DNA from: Actinokineospora alba
GTDB lineage: Bacteria; Actinomycetota; Actinomycetes; Mycobacteriales; Pseudonocardiaceae
NCBI RefSeq assembly: GCF_004362515.1
Contig: NZ_SNXU01000001.1
Span: forward strand, 5,580,001 to 5,644,000
DNA: 64,000 bases
Direction of reading: 5' to 3'
In this document: piece after piece, positions 36,549 to 45,400 of the stretch
Layout of the letters: each line of letters begins with the position of its first letter
Numbering within the stretch: position 1 is the first letter of the stretch
Made by a program: the position numbers and the translations under genes
Notes under the pieces: model-generated
Told to the model about the DNA's origin: nothing
Seen by the model: the letters and a program-made list of their open reading frames with translations, nothing else
The model's database searches: none

Positions 36549-37019
36549 TCAGTAGTAGCGGCTCATGAGCGTCGTGGCCCAGGCAGGCTGGAAGACCGGA
36601 TGACGTGGGGCGAATTCGGCCAGGTACGGCTTGACATCCAGGACCGGCGACCCGGCGAGCGCGTCCAGGTCCGCGACGTGCAAGTCCAAGCCGTCCACCG
36701 CGAGCAGTCGGCAGCGGGACACGCCGAGGCGGTTGGGGCGGTACGGGCCCCGGTGGGCGAACACGCCCACCGGGGCCGCGGTCGGGTTCCCTCGCGGGGG
36801 CCGGGGTTCGCCGGGCACCCTCTCCGGGTCGATCCGGTCGAAGTGGAGCACGACCTCCAAGTGGGAGAAGGCTTCCAGCCCGAGCACCGCCGACTCGCCG
36901 AAGGACGCGCCATCCAGCCGGATCACGGCTCGGACGTCGTGCCAGTCGTCTTCGATCATCTCGTGGCGGCCGCCGACGACGCGGCCGACCGGTCGCAAGG
37001 TCACGGATTTCGATGTCAT
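36549..37019 (-). CDS. TrmO/TsaA-family tRNA methyltransferase
   Basis: The 156-residue protein has the TsaA/TrmO beta-barrel signature: RPVGRVVGGRHEMIEDDWHD at the start, then LEAFSHLEVVLHFDRID, VFAHRGPYRPNRLGVSRCRL (the S-adenosylmethionine-binding R-x-PNRLG segment), and VLDVKPYLAEFAPRHPVFQP with the D-x-KPY motif. TrmO methylates N6 of t6A37 in tRNA; short actinobacterial forms are annotated by similarity. The ATG at 37019 lies 14 bases after the DoxX stop, so the two are cotranscribed. Confidence 0.75.
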   Translation of the reverse strand: MTSKSVTLRPVGRVVGGRHEMIEDDWHDVRAVIRLDGASFGESAVLGLEAFSHLEVVLHFDRIDPERVPGEPRPPRGNPTAAPVGVFAHRGPYRPNRLGVSRCRLLAVDGLDLHVADLDALAGSPVLDVKPYLAEFAPRHPVFQPAWATTLMSRYY

Positions 37020-37033
37020 GGTGGGCTCCGGGT

Positions 37034-37405
37034 TCAGAACGCGTAGGGACCGAAGCGGCCCCACGCGACGACAGCGGTCAGCGCGAACAGCACGGCGTTG
37101 ACGGCGATGGCTGAGGGTTCTCCGCGGCGGGCGTGCGTGATGACGGCGCCGATCATGGTGAGGACCAGGCCGGTGGCGGCCAGCGGCGTGAGGACCGGCG
37201 CGATGCCCAGCGCGGCGGGCAGGATCAGGCCAAGGGCGGCCCCTAGTTCGACCACGCCGATCAGGCGGACCTGAGTGCGGCTGAAGTCGGCCACCCAGGG
37301 CATCGTGCCGCGCAGTGTGTCCTTGGACTGGAAGGCTTTCAGGGCTCCGGCCAGACCGAAGACCACGGCCAGGGTGGACTGCAGGACCCAGAGGAAGACG
37401 TTCAC
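37034..37405 (-). CDS. DoxX-family membrane protein
   Basis: About 123 residues with four hydrophobic segments (NVFLWVLQSTLAVVFGLAGA; VRLIGVVELGAALGLILPAA; VLTPLAATGLVLTMIGAVI; a final one before WGRFGPYAF). HARRGEPSAIAVNAVL matches the DoxX-like group. It starts at a GTG at 37405 behind a weak purine-rich stretch. It follows the ABC exporter operon after 26 bases and may be its last part together with the TrmO gene. Confidence 0.7.
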   Translation of the reverse strand: MNVFLWVLQSTLAVVFGLAGALKAFQSKDTLRGTMPWVADFSRTQVRLIGVVELGAALGLILPAALGIAPVLTPLAATGLVLTMIGAVITHARRGEPSAIAVNAVLFALTAVVAWGRFGPYAF

Positions 37406-37431
37406 GTCGGTTGCTCTTTCCGTTGGCGGGT

Positions 37432-38229
37432 TCAGTAGCGGCCGAGAGTGCCGCGGCGTCGGGCGAGGTGTTCGAGCCTGCTGAACGCGAAGATGCCGGC
37501 GGCCGTGATGAGCAGCGGCTGGACCAGCAGCCATCCCAGCCCCCATCCGGTCGGCAGCGTCCCAAGCGAATGCCCGCCGAGCAGGATGTCCCGCATGGCC
37601 TCGATGCCCGGTGCGATGGGCACCAGCAGCCTGCTCAGCGCGGCGATCGGGTCCGGCATGGCGGTCAGCGGGACCAGCGTGCCGCCCACGATGCCGTAGG
37701 CCGCCACCGAGACCTGCGTGATGATCTCGATGCGTTTGAACACCAGGGTCAGTCCACACAGGATCATGGCCAGCCCGCAGGTGCCTATCACGATGGCCGC
37801 CAGCGGCACGATCACCTGCGCGTCGAAAGGAACCGCTCCGTCCTGGACGGTGATGGCGACGACGCCGGTGGCCAGGACCGCCAGCGCGGTGGGCAGCGCT
37901 GCGATCACGGCGGCGACCTGGCGGCCGAGGATGAGCGCGGCCGAGGGCAGCGGGGTCAGGTAGGTCTGTTCCAGCACCCCCGACTGGATGTCGCCCAGGT
38001 AGCTCCAGAACACGCGGTTGACTTGTTCGTGGATGAAGGTCAGCGCCACCATGCCGAGCAGCACTGGGAGCAGCAGCTCAGCCCGAAGCTGCCCGCGTCC
38101 CATGAACAGCACGATGAGGAGGTAGAACACGGGGAACGTGGCCAGCTGGACAAGGCTCTCACGCCATCCGGCGACGAGATTGAGCAGTCCTTTGTGGACC
38201 TCTGCGGCGAATCCGCGGGCGAACGTCAT
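37432..38229 (-). CDS. ABC-2-type transporter permease (second subunit)
   Basis: The 265-residue membrane protein has six hydrophobic segments and the ABC-2 signature regions (QVNRVFWSYLGDIQSGVLEQ, then TYLTPLPSAALILGRQVA). It begins MTFARGFAAEVHKGLLNLVA with an amphipathic N-terminal helix typical of DrrB-like subunits. The ATG at 38229 overlaps the stop of the previous permease gene (ATGA). With the other permease it forms a heterodimer driven by the ATPase at 38986-39894. Confidence 0.8.
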   Translation of the reverse strand: MTFARGFAAEVHKGLLNLVAGWRESLVQLATFPVFYLLIVLFMGRGQLRAELLLPVLLGMVALTFIHEQVNRVFWSYLGDIQSGVLEQTYLTPLPSAALILGRQVAAVIAALPTALAVLATGVVAITVQDGAVPFDAQVIVPLAAIVIGTCGLAMILCGLTLVFKRIEIITQVSVAAYGIVGGTLVPLTAMPDPIAALSRLLVPIAPGIEAMRDILLGGHSLGTLPTGWGLGWLLVQPLLITAAGIFAFSRLEHLARRRGTLGRY

Positions 38230-38993
38230 GACGGCTCCCGCAGGGCTCGGCGGTGGTTGCGGACGAACAACAGGCCGCTGATGACAGCGAGGGCGACGGT
38301 GTGGGCGATCAGCCACGGCAGGGCGCCGCCGCTCCAGACCTCAGCCAAGGTCCGCCCCTCGAACAGCGCCTGGGTGGTCGCCTCGACGCCCAGAGTGGTG
38401 GGGAGGAATCTGGCGAGCACGCCCAACCAGTCCGGATAGAACGCCAGCGGCAGGAAAGAACCGTTGAGCAGCAACACCAACGCGGTGAACAGGGACTGCA
38501 GCGCGCCGATCATCGGGGAGACCAGGGCAATCGCGGCCAGCAGGAACGTGAAGGCCAGAGCGTTGATCCCCAACAGCAGAGCGGGAACCAGCGCCGCCGA
38601 CTTCACCGGGACCGCGATCCCGGCCACGAGCATCGGCACGACAGCGGCAACGGCGGCGACCGCCAAGCCGAACACCGAAGCGGTGATCAGCCTGCCCAGC
38701 ATCGGCACCCACGGCGGAGCGGACGTCATCTGCGCCTGCGCGAAGGTGCCCGCGCGTTTCTCCTCGATGAGGTCGGACACCATGACGAGGGCGGCGTACT
38801 GCAGGAACCAGTAGCCGCCGATCGCGACCAGGGTCTGCGGCAGCAGGTCCTGGCGCAGTTCGCCCTGCCCCAGGACGAACTGCAGGCCGAGGTACATCGT
38901 GGTGCTGATCAGCAGCGTGATGACGTGCCCGACGGGGTGGGCGAGTTGGATCCGCAGGCCTTTGCCGATCTCCGCGCCGAGGACGTCAAGCAT
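38226..38993 (-). CDS. ABC-2-type transporter permease (first subunit)
   Basis: The 255-residue membrane protein has six hydrophobic segments and an ABC-2 layout: N-terminal amphipathic helix (MLDVLGAEIGKGLRIQLAH), SDLIEEKRAGTFAQAQMTSA before the third helix, and PTTLGVEATTQALFEGRTL near the end. The start at 38993 lies 8 bases inside the ATPase gene, so translation is coupled. It probably exports a hydrophobic compound. Confidence 0.8.
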   Translation of the reverse strand: MLDVLGAEIGKGLRIQLAHPVGHVITLLISTTMYLGLQFVLGQGELRQDLLPQTLVAIGGYWFLQYAALVMVSDLIEEKRAGTFAQAQMTSAPPWVPMLGRLITASVFGLAVAAVAAVVPMLVAGIAVPVKSAALVPALLLGINALAFTFLLAAIALVSPMIGALQSLFTALVLLLNGSFLPLAFYPDWLGVLARFLPTTLGVEATTQALFEGRTLAEVWSGGALPWLIAHTVALAVISGLLFVRNHRRALREPS

Positions 38994-39894
38994 GGGAGAC
39001 CTCGTTCACCAGCGCGAGGAACACGTCCTCGAGGTCGGGCTGGACTTGGTTCAGCGACTCCAGTACGGCCCCTTGGACACGCAGCCGCTCGACGACGTCG
39101 TAGACCTCGCGCGGGTCGGCCACCCGCACGCTGATCGTGGTGACGCCGTCGCGGGTGACGGCGTCGAACCCGGGCGGCGGCGCGCCCTCGACGCGGATCT
39201 CGTACTTGTCGCGCTCCCGGAAGCGCGCCAGCAGGTCGCGGGTGGGCAGGTCGGCCACGAGCCGCCCCTGACGCATCACGGCCACCCGGTCGCAGAGCTC
39301 CTGGGCCACGTCGAGCTGGTGGGTGGTGAGCAGGATGGTCGTCCCGCGGTCGCGGGCCAGGTCGGCGATCCAGCCCTTGACGGTGCGGGTGGCTTCGACG
39401 TCCAGGCCGAGCGTCGGCTCGTCCAGCAGCACGATCGGCGGATCGGCGATCAGGGCGGCGGCGATCGCGACCTTCTGCTGCATCCCCCGCGAGAAGCCGC
39501 CGACCTTGTCCCGGCGCCGCTCCCACAGCCCCAGATCGGTCAGCAGCTCTTCGGCCCGGTCGCGGACCCGGGCCTTGCGTAAGCCCTTGAGTCGGCCGAA
39601 GTACATCAGGTTCTGCCAGGCCGACAGGCTCCAGTAGACGTTGCGCGAGCCTTCCAGCACGGCGCCGAATTGCGCCATCGCGGCCGAGCGCTGCCGGACG
39701 ACGTCGTAGCCGCCCAGCCGGACCTCGCCCGAGGTGGGAGTCAGTAACCCGGCGAGCACCTTGATAGTCGTCGTCTTGCCCGCGCCGTTGGGCCCCAGGA
39801 AGCCGAAGACCGACCCCGCCGGGATGTGCATGGACACGTCGTCGACCGCTTTGACCTGGTCGTACACCTTCGTCAACGCATCGATCTCGATCAC
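38986..39894 (-). CDS. DrrA-like ABC exporter ATPase
   Basis: The 302-residue ATPase has Walker A GPNGAGKTTTI (about residue 35), the signature in FSRGMQQKVAIA, Walker B IVLLDEPTLGLD and H-loop TTHQLDV, plus a C-terminal regulatory region of about 85 residues as in DrrA-type drug exporters. GAGGAG precedes the GTG start at 39894. With two permeases downstream it forms an exporter under the TetR gene and four-half-site operator upstream. Near an NRPS cluster it may export or protect against the peptide. Confidence 0.85.
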   Translation of the reverse strand: MIEIDALTKVYDQVKAVDDVSMHIPAGSVFGFLGPNGAGKTTTIKVLAGLLTPTSGEVRLGGYDVVRQRSAAMAQFGAVLEGSRNVYWSLSAWQNLMYFGRLKGLRKARVRDRAEELLTDLGLWERRRDKVGGFSRGMQQKVAIAAALIADPPIVLLDEPTLGLDVEATRTVKGWIADLARDRGTTILLTTHQLDVAQELCDRVAVMRQGRLVADLPTRDLLARFRERDKYEIRVEGAPPPGFDAVTRDGVTTISVRVADPREVYDVVERLRVQGAVLESLNQVQPDLEDVFLALVNEVSHA

Positions 39895-39918
39895 GTCAGC
39901 TCCTCGATTCCGGGACGG

Positions 39919-40209
39919 TCAGTGCTCGTCGAGGACGTCGACATCGTCCACGGCGGCTTCGCCTGCGAGCGCGAACACCGCGGCGGCGGCGGCGTTGCCC
40001 GGGACGGCTTGGCGGGCCACCCGGAGGTCGTCGGCCGAGTCCCAGCGCCAGATGCCGACCCACGTGTGGTCGTCGAGCCTGCCGAGGCGGGCCTCGGTCA
40101 GACCGGGGAAGTCCGTCCTGATCGAGGCGACCAGGGCGGAGTGCCGGTCTCGGAGTCGGTCCGCGTTGGCGGGATCGACCTGGAAGCGGGTGAGGGTGAT
40201 GACCGACAT
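39919..40209 (-). CDS. ABM-domain (antibiotic biosynthesis monooxygenase-like) protein
   Basis: The 96-residue protein has the small ferredoxin-like ABM fold: SVITLTRFQVDPANADRLRD, LVASIRTDFPGLTEARLGRL and WVGIWRWDSADDLRVARQAV. Such proteins include quinone-forming monooxygenases, haem-degrading enzymes and simple stress proteins; no haem ligand (Asn-x-His) is visible. It starts at 40209 just after the palindromic operator and is the first gene of the exporter operon, so it is likely to be under the divergent TetR regulator. Confidence 0.65.
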   Translation of the reverse strand: MSVITLTRFQVDPANADRLRDRHSALVASIRTDFPGLTEARLGRLDDHTWVGIWRWDSADDLRVARQAVPGNAAAAAVFALAGEAAVDDVDVLDEH

Positions 40210-40211
40210 GG

Positions 40212-40254
40212 CTAGAACCAATCTCTAGAAGTCATTTCTAGTTACGCTTTCTAG
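40212..40254. promoter_or_regulatory. Four-half-site palindromic TetR operator
   Basis: Half-sites CTAGAA at 40212-40217 and 40225-40230 face TTCTAG at 40236-40241 and 40249-40254. The spacing is symmetric: 7 bases, 5-base centre (GTCAT), 7 bases. The element fills most of the 60-base divergent space between the ABM gene and the TetR gene, and its leftmost half-site lies just within 3 bases of the ABM start codon. Two dimers could bind it together. Confidence 0.75.
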
Positions 40255-40269
40255 GGATAGACTCCTGCC

Positions 40270-40902
40270 ATGGCCGATGTCAAGCGAATGAGCAAACGGA
40301 CCCAGAAGGCCCAGGAGACGCGGCGGCGGATCCTGGAGGCGGCGTTCGAGCTGTTCGTGCGCGACGGGTACGGCGCGACGAACCTGCAGGACGTCGCCGA
40401 GCGGGCAGGCGTCGCGTTCCAGACGATCTACTTCGTCTTCGGCAACAAACGCACCCTGCTCAAGGAGCTCGTCGACGTCACCATCGCGGGCGACGACGAG
40501 CCGATGTCCACAATGGACCGGCCCTGGTACACCGGGGCACTGGCCGCGGCCACGGCCCAGGACATGCTGCGCGCCTACATCACCGGCACGACGTCAGTCC
40601 TGGAGCGCGTCGCGCCGATCGGCAAGGTGCTGGAGGGGGCGGTGGCGAGCGACCCCGAAGTCGCCGCCCTCTGGCCATACGACATCGACCCGCGCTACAT
40701 CGTCCAAGAGGCCACAGCCAAGGCGCTGGTCGACAAGCCGGGCGCACGGGCGGACATATCGGCGCAGGAAGCCGCGGACTTGCTGTACGGCCTGCTCAGC
40801 CCCCAGCTGTACCTGCTCCTCGTGGGCGAACGCGGCTGGACACGCGAGCGCTGGGAGCGATGGACGGGCGAGACGCTGCACGCTCAACTGTGCGCCGATT
40901 GA
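40270..40902 (+). CDS. TetR-family regulator of the ABM/ABC exporter operon
   Basis: The 210-residue protein has a TetR helix-turn-helix near the N-terminus: ETRRRILEAAFELFVRDGYG, then NLQDVAERAGVAFQTIYFVF and GNKRTLLKELV (to about residue 72). The rest is a helical ligand domain. It is divergent from the ABM gene and exporter operon across the CTAGAA operator. It most likely represses both directions until a ligand, perhaps the cluster's own product, binds. Confidence 0.85.
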   Translation: MADVKRMSKRTQKAQETRRRILEAAFELFVRDGYGATNLQDVAERAGVAFQTIYFVFGNKRTLLKELVDVTIAGDDEPMSTMDRPWYTGALAAATAQDMLRAYITGTTSVLERVAPIGKVLEGAVASDPEVAALWPYDIDPRYIVQEATAKALVDKPGARADISAQEAADLLYGLLSPQLYLLLVGERGWTRERWERWTGETLHAQLCAD

Positions 40903-40910
40903 ACCAACCC

Positions 40911-40949
40911 GCGCTGTCCCCGCGAAGTCGGGCTCCGCGGGGACAGCGC
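40911..40949. terminator. Bidirectional hairpin terminator
   Basis: GCGCTGTCCCCGCG and CGCGGGGACAGCGC are perfect 14-base arms around an 11-base loop, between the TetR stop (40902) and the convergent mbtH stop (40956). It closes both transcripts and marks the end of the NRPS operon. Confidence 0.85.
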
Positions 40950-40955
40950 CGGCAC

Positions 40956-41150
40956 TCAGGCGCCCATGTGTTCGCGCAGGGACCTGGGGCGCATGTCGGT
41001 CCAGACGCGGTCGACGTGGGCGCTGCACTCGTCCTTGCTGCCGGTGGTGCCTTCCGCCCGCCAGCCTGAGGGGATCTCGCGGTGGGCGGGCCACAGGGAG
41101 TACTGCTCCTCGTCGTTGATGAGGACCAGGTAGGTGATGTCGTCTCTCAC
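40956..41150 (-). CDS. MbtH-family protein
   Basis: The 64-residue protein has the whole MbtH signature: INDEEQYSLWPAHREIPSGW, then DECSAHVDRVWTDMRPRSL with the two remaining tryptophan and MRP positions. MbtH proteins bind adenylation domains of NRPSs and keep them soluble and active; the partner here is surely the adjacent NRPSs. The GTG at 41150 follows AAAGGAA and overlaps the stop of the MFS gene (GTGA). It is the last gene of the NRPS transcription unit. Confidence 0.95.
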   Translation of the reverse strand: MRDDITYLVLINDEEQYSLWPAHREIPSGWRAEGTTGSKDECSAHVDRVWTDMRPRSLREHMGA

Positions 41151-42379
41151 TCTGGGGTTCCTTTCTTCGAGGGGTAGTGCCGAAGGGTTCGGTTCGCGGT
41201 GACGAACACCGTCACGCCCGCCATGCCCGCCGCGCACAGCAGGACGGCGTGGTCGGCGGTGACCGCCTCGACGAGGAGGCCGCCGAGCGCCGGGCCGAGC
41301 GCGCCGGCGGCGCCGACGACCACGTTCATGACGCCGCTCAACCTGCCCCGCAGGGGATCCGGGGTGAGGAGGAGTTGGTGGGTGGTGATGGTGGTGTTCG
41401 CGGTGGGCGCCAGCAGGGCCATGCCTGCGAACAGCAGTCCCATGAGGTAGCCGTTGTCGACCACGAGCGCGATCGGGGCCAGTGCGGTCAGCGCCCAGAA
41501 GACACCGACGATCGACAGGTACGGGCTCAGGGTGCGGTGCAGGTAGGGCGCGAGCAGCGAGCCCGCGACACCACCGACACCGAGCATCGCCGCCATGATC
41601 CCGATCTGAGCCGCGGGGATGTCCCGCCGGTCGGCCAGCACGATGACGATCAGGTAGTACGCGCTGAAGAACAGGTTGAGGCTCAAGGCGCACGCGGCGG
41701 TCACCCGGATCTCCGGGTGCCGCCACACCCACCGCAGGCCCTCGGCGATCTCGCGCCGCAGGTCGGGGGGCGCGCCCGTCGCCGCGGCGCGTCTCGGGAG
41801 GCGGACGAACGCGAGTGCGACGAACGCGATGACGTGGGTGACGAGGTCGAGGAGGAACGGGACCCAGCGGGCGACGGCGAACAGGACGCCGCCCAGCGCG
41901 GTGCCCGCCAGCTGCCCGACCGAGGACCGGGCGCTGTTCATCGCGATCGCGGTGGCGAGTTGGGAATCGGGAACCAGCGACGGCAGGCTGGCGTCCTCGG
42001 CGGGTTCGAACAGCGCGCGGCACGTTCCCAGGACGGCGGCGACCGCGACGAGATGCGGGATCGTCGCCACCTCCCACAGCACGACGGCGACCAGACTGGC
42101 GAGCGCGGCGGCTTGGACCGCCTCACAGACGAGCATGACGAGCTTGCGGTTCCACCGGTCGACCAGCGCTCCCGCGGGCAGTCCCGCCACGAGTTGCGCG
42201 ACGGCGTCGGCGGCCAAGACCAGCCCGGAAGCCGCCGCGGACCCGGTGAGGGCGAGGACCAGCAGCGGGAAGGCGATCATGGACGCGCTGAAGCCGACTT
42301 CGGCGCAGGCCTGACCGGCCCAGAGCAGGGTGTAGTCGCGGTTGCGGGACAAGGGAACGGGTGGGGCCGACTTGGTCAC
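41147..42379 (-). CDS. MFS exporter
   Basis: About 410 residues with 12 predicted hydrophobic segments and the MFS motif between helices 2 and 3 (GALVDRWNRKLVMLV). PLSRNRDYTLLWAGQACAEV near the start is typical of the enterobactin exporter EntS-like actinobacterial MFS group. The GTG at 42379 starts the protein a few residues before this; further upstream alternatives lack support. It lies between the NRPS and mbtH genes on the same strand, which suggests that it exports the peptide. Confidence 0.85.
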   Translation of the reverse strand: MTKSAPPVPLSRNRDYTLLWAGQACAEVGFSASMIAFPLLVLALTGSAAASGLVLAADAVAQLVAGLPAGALVDRWNRKLVMLVCEAVQAAALASLVAVVLWEVATIPHLVAVAAVLGTCRALFEPAEDASLPSLVPDSQLATAIAMNSARSSVGQLAGTALGGVLFAVARWVPFLLDLVTHVIAFVALAFVRLPRRAAATGAPPDLRREIAEGLRWVWRHPEIRVTAACALSLNLFFSAYYLIVIVLADRRDIPAAQIGIMAAMLGVGGVAGSLLAPYLHRTLSPYLSIVGVFWALTALAPIALVVDNGYLMGLLFAGMALLAPTANTTITTHQLLLTPDPLRGRLSGVMNVVVGAAGALGPALGGLLVEAVTADHAVLLCAAGMAGVTVFVTANRTLRHYPSKKGTPE

Positions 42380-42461
42380 GACACCACCACATGACAATCC
42401 GCGGCGCCGGGCCCAGTGCGGCTGTGCGCACTGCTTGTGCCGGACCCGGGGAAGACAGGCC

Positions 42462-45400
42462 TCACAAGGCCCGCCTGCAGTCGGCCGCGATCTCGCGCAG
42501 GGCGGTGGCGAAGTCGGCGGCGACCCGCTCGACGGTGCCGCGGTCGTGCCGGTCCGGCCGGAAGTAGAAGGCGAACGTCAGCGTCCCGTCGGCCGCTTCG
42601 CCGACCACGTCGAGCAGATGTCCCCCACTGTCGCCCGGATCGTGGTCCTGCCCGATGGCCGGGAGGGTGGCGTGGAACAGACTGCTCTCCTCATCTTGCG
42701 CGCGAGACTCGAACTGGCCGAGGTAGTTGAAGGACACCGCCGGAGCGGGCCCGTCAGCAGCCAAACCACCGAGGTAGCGCAAAGCGCCATAGCCGAAGCC
42801 GTTGCCCGGAATCGCGCGCAGTTGCTTGCGGACGGCGCGAATCACCGTCCGCCAGTCACCACGCGGAACGGTCAGGGCGACCGGGAACATCGTGGTGAAC
42901 CAGCCGACGGTCCGGGAGAGGTCGACACCGTCGACGACGTCCTCGCGGCCGTGTCCCTCCAGGTGCACGGCGACCTCCTCACGCCCCGTCCACCTGGACA
43001 GCGACCAGGCGAGAGCGGCGAGCAACACGTCGTTGATCCGGGTGCGGTACGCGGTCGGAGCACCGCGCAGCAGGGCGTCGGTGTCCTCGGGGTCGAGGTG
43101 GACCGACACCGCCGCGGTCGGGCTGCCCGCGACCGGCTCCGGGTGGTCGACCGGCACGCCGCCCTGGCTGGACGCCGCGGTCCAGTACGGGAGCTCACCA
43201 TCGAGCCCGCCCTCCGCGACGAGCGCGGTGAGCCTGGTGGACCACTCTTGGAACGAGGTGGTCTTGCCACCCAGATCGATCGGCTTGCCGTGCAGGGCCT
43301 GCTGATAGGCGGTGTCGAGGTCGTCGAGGAGGATGCGCCAGGAGACGCCGTCCACGACGAGGTGGTGGGCCACCATCAGCAGGCGCGGCCGGGATCCGTC
43401 GGCGAAGTGGAACAGGACCGCCCGCAGCAGCGGGCCTTCGCCGAGGTCGAATCCGGCGTGCACGAGGTCGGCTGCCCGTTCCAGCTTCTCCTCGTCCACA
43501 GTGGACAGGTGGTGCTCGGCGAACACGGCCGCGGGCCCGGGTTCGGCGTTGTGCTGGCGCCAGGCGCCGTCATCGTGGTGGAAGCGCAGCCGCAGGGCGT
43601 CATGGTGGATGAGGAGCGCGTCGAACGCGGCGCGCAGTGCGGGGATATCCGGTTCCGCGGTCAGCTCGGCGAAGTGGGTCTGGTTGAAGTGGTGGGGATT
43701 GCGGCTGTGGGTGTCGAAGAACCAGTGCTGGATCGGGGTGAGGGGCACGGGGCCGGTCACCGGGGTGTGGTCGGCGCGCTCCAGGACCGTGACCGCGGGG
43801 GCGAGTTCGGCGATCGTCTGGTGCAGGAACAGATCCTTGGTGGCCAGCCGCATTCCGCGCTGTCGGGCGCGCGCCACGACTTGGATGCTCAGGATCGAGT
43901 CGCCACCGAGGGTGAAGAAGTTGTCGGAGATCCCGACGTGGTCGACGCCGAGCACGTCGGCCCAGATCCGGGCGAGTGCGGCCTCGGTCGGGTTCGTGGG
44001 GGCGACGTGGGCCTCGGTGTGGATCTCCGGTTCGGGCAGGGCGCGGCGATCGACCTTTCCGTTGGGGGACAACGGGAGTGTGTCGAGAAACACGAATGCC
44101 GTCGGCACGAGGTAGTCGGGCTGGGTCGCGCTGAGGAACTCGCGCAGGCCTGCCGCGGTCGGCGGGTTCGCGGCGGCGATGTAGCCGACAAGCCGCTTGT
44201 GGCCCGCCGCGTCGGTGTGCGCGGCCGCCACCGCGTCGGTCACGTCCGGGTGGCTGCGCAGGGCCGACTCGACCTCGCCGAGTTCGATGCGGAAGCCGCG
44301 GACTTTTACCTGGTCGTCGGCGCGGCCGACGAACTCCAGGTCGCCGTCGCGGGTCCAGCGGACTAGGTCGCCGGTGCGGTAGAACCGCTCCCCCGGTTCG
44401 CCGAACGGGTTGGCAAGGAACCGCTGGGCGGTCAGGCCGGGCCGGTGCGGGTAGCCGCGGGCAAGTCCGACGCCCGCGACGTACAGCTCCCCCGCGACGC
44501 CGATGGGCACCGGTCGCAGCTCGCCGTCCAGGACATGCGCCTGGGTGTTCCGGATCGGCGCGCCGATCGGCGGGGTGCGACCCGGGATCAGTGGCGCGCT
44601 CCACGTCGCGACGACGGTGGACTCGGTGGGACCGTAGGCGTTGACCATGCGGCGGCCCGGCGCCCAGCGAGCCACCAGTTCGGCTGAGCAGGTGTCGCCG
44701 CCGACGATCAGGGTGCGCAGGTCGGGCAGGTCCGTGTGGGGGACGGTCGCGAGGGCGACCGGCGGGATGAGGGTGTGGGTGATGCGGTGGGCGCGCAAGA
44801 CGTCGGCCAGGTCCTCGCCCAGCAGTGGGCCGGGTGGCGGGATCACCAGCGCGGCGCCTGCGGGCAGCGCCATGCACAGCTCGAGCATCGACGCGTCGAA
44901 ACTGGGTGAGGAGAACGCGAGCACGCGGTCGCCTTCGCGGACGTCGAAGTGCTCGATCTCGGCGGCGGAGAAGCTTGCCAGGCCGGCGTGGGTGACGGCG
45001 ACGCCCTTCGGGCGGCCGGTGGAGCCGGAGGTGTAGATGACGTACGCGGGGTGTTCGACCGGGAAGCGCGAATCGCGGTCGCGGCGGTGGTGGTTGTCCG
45101 CGGCGAGGTGTTGGTGGTCGGCGGGATGGTGAATGGGGTGGTAATGATCGGCAGCGCTGGTGGGGCCCGCAGGGCCGGCAAAGCCGGCAGGTCCGGCGGG
45201 GCCCGCAGGGCCGGCAAAGCCGGCAGGTCCGGCGGGGCCCGCAGGGCCGGCAAAGCCGGCAGGTCCGGCGGGGCCCGCAGGGCCGGCAAAGCCGGCGGGA
45301 TCGGCAGAGCCAGCGGGGCCGCCGGGATCGGGATCGGCTGCTGCGGCGGCGGCGGCGGAATGGTGGTTGGCGAGGGGGCCGCCGCCGCAATGGTGGTTGT

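Noticed and set aside
42577..44366. Plus-strand frames antisense to the NRPS, up to 674 codons
   Set aside because: Gly/Val/Arg-rich shadows of the NRPS frame with no domain signal.
45162..45296. 36-bp tandem repeat as a CRISPR array
   Set aside because: The units are directly adjacent with no spacers, and they are in frame within a coding sequence.
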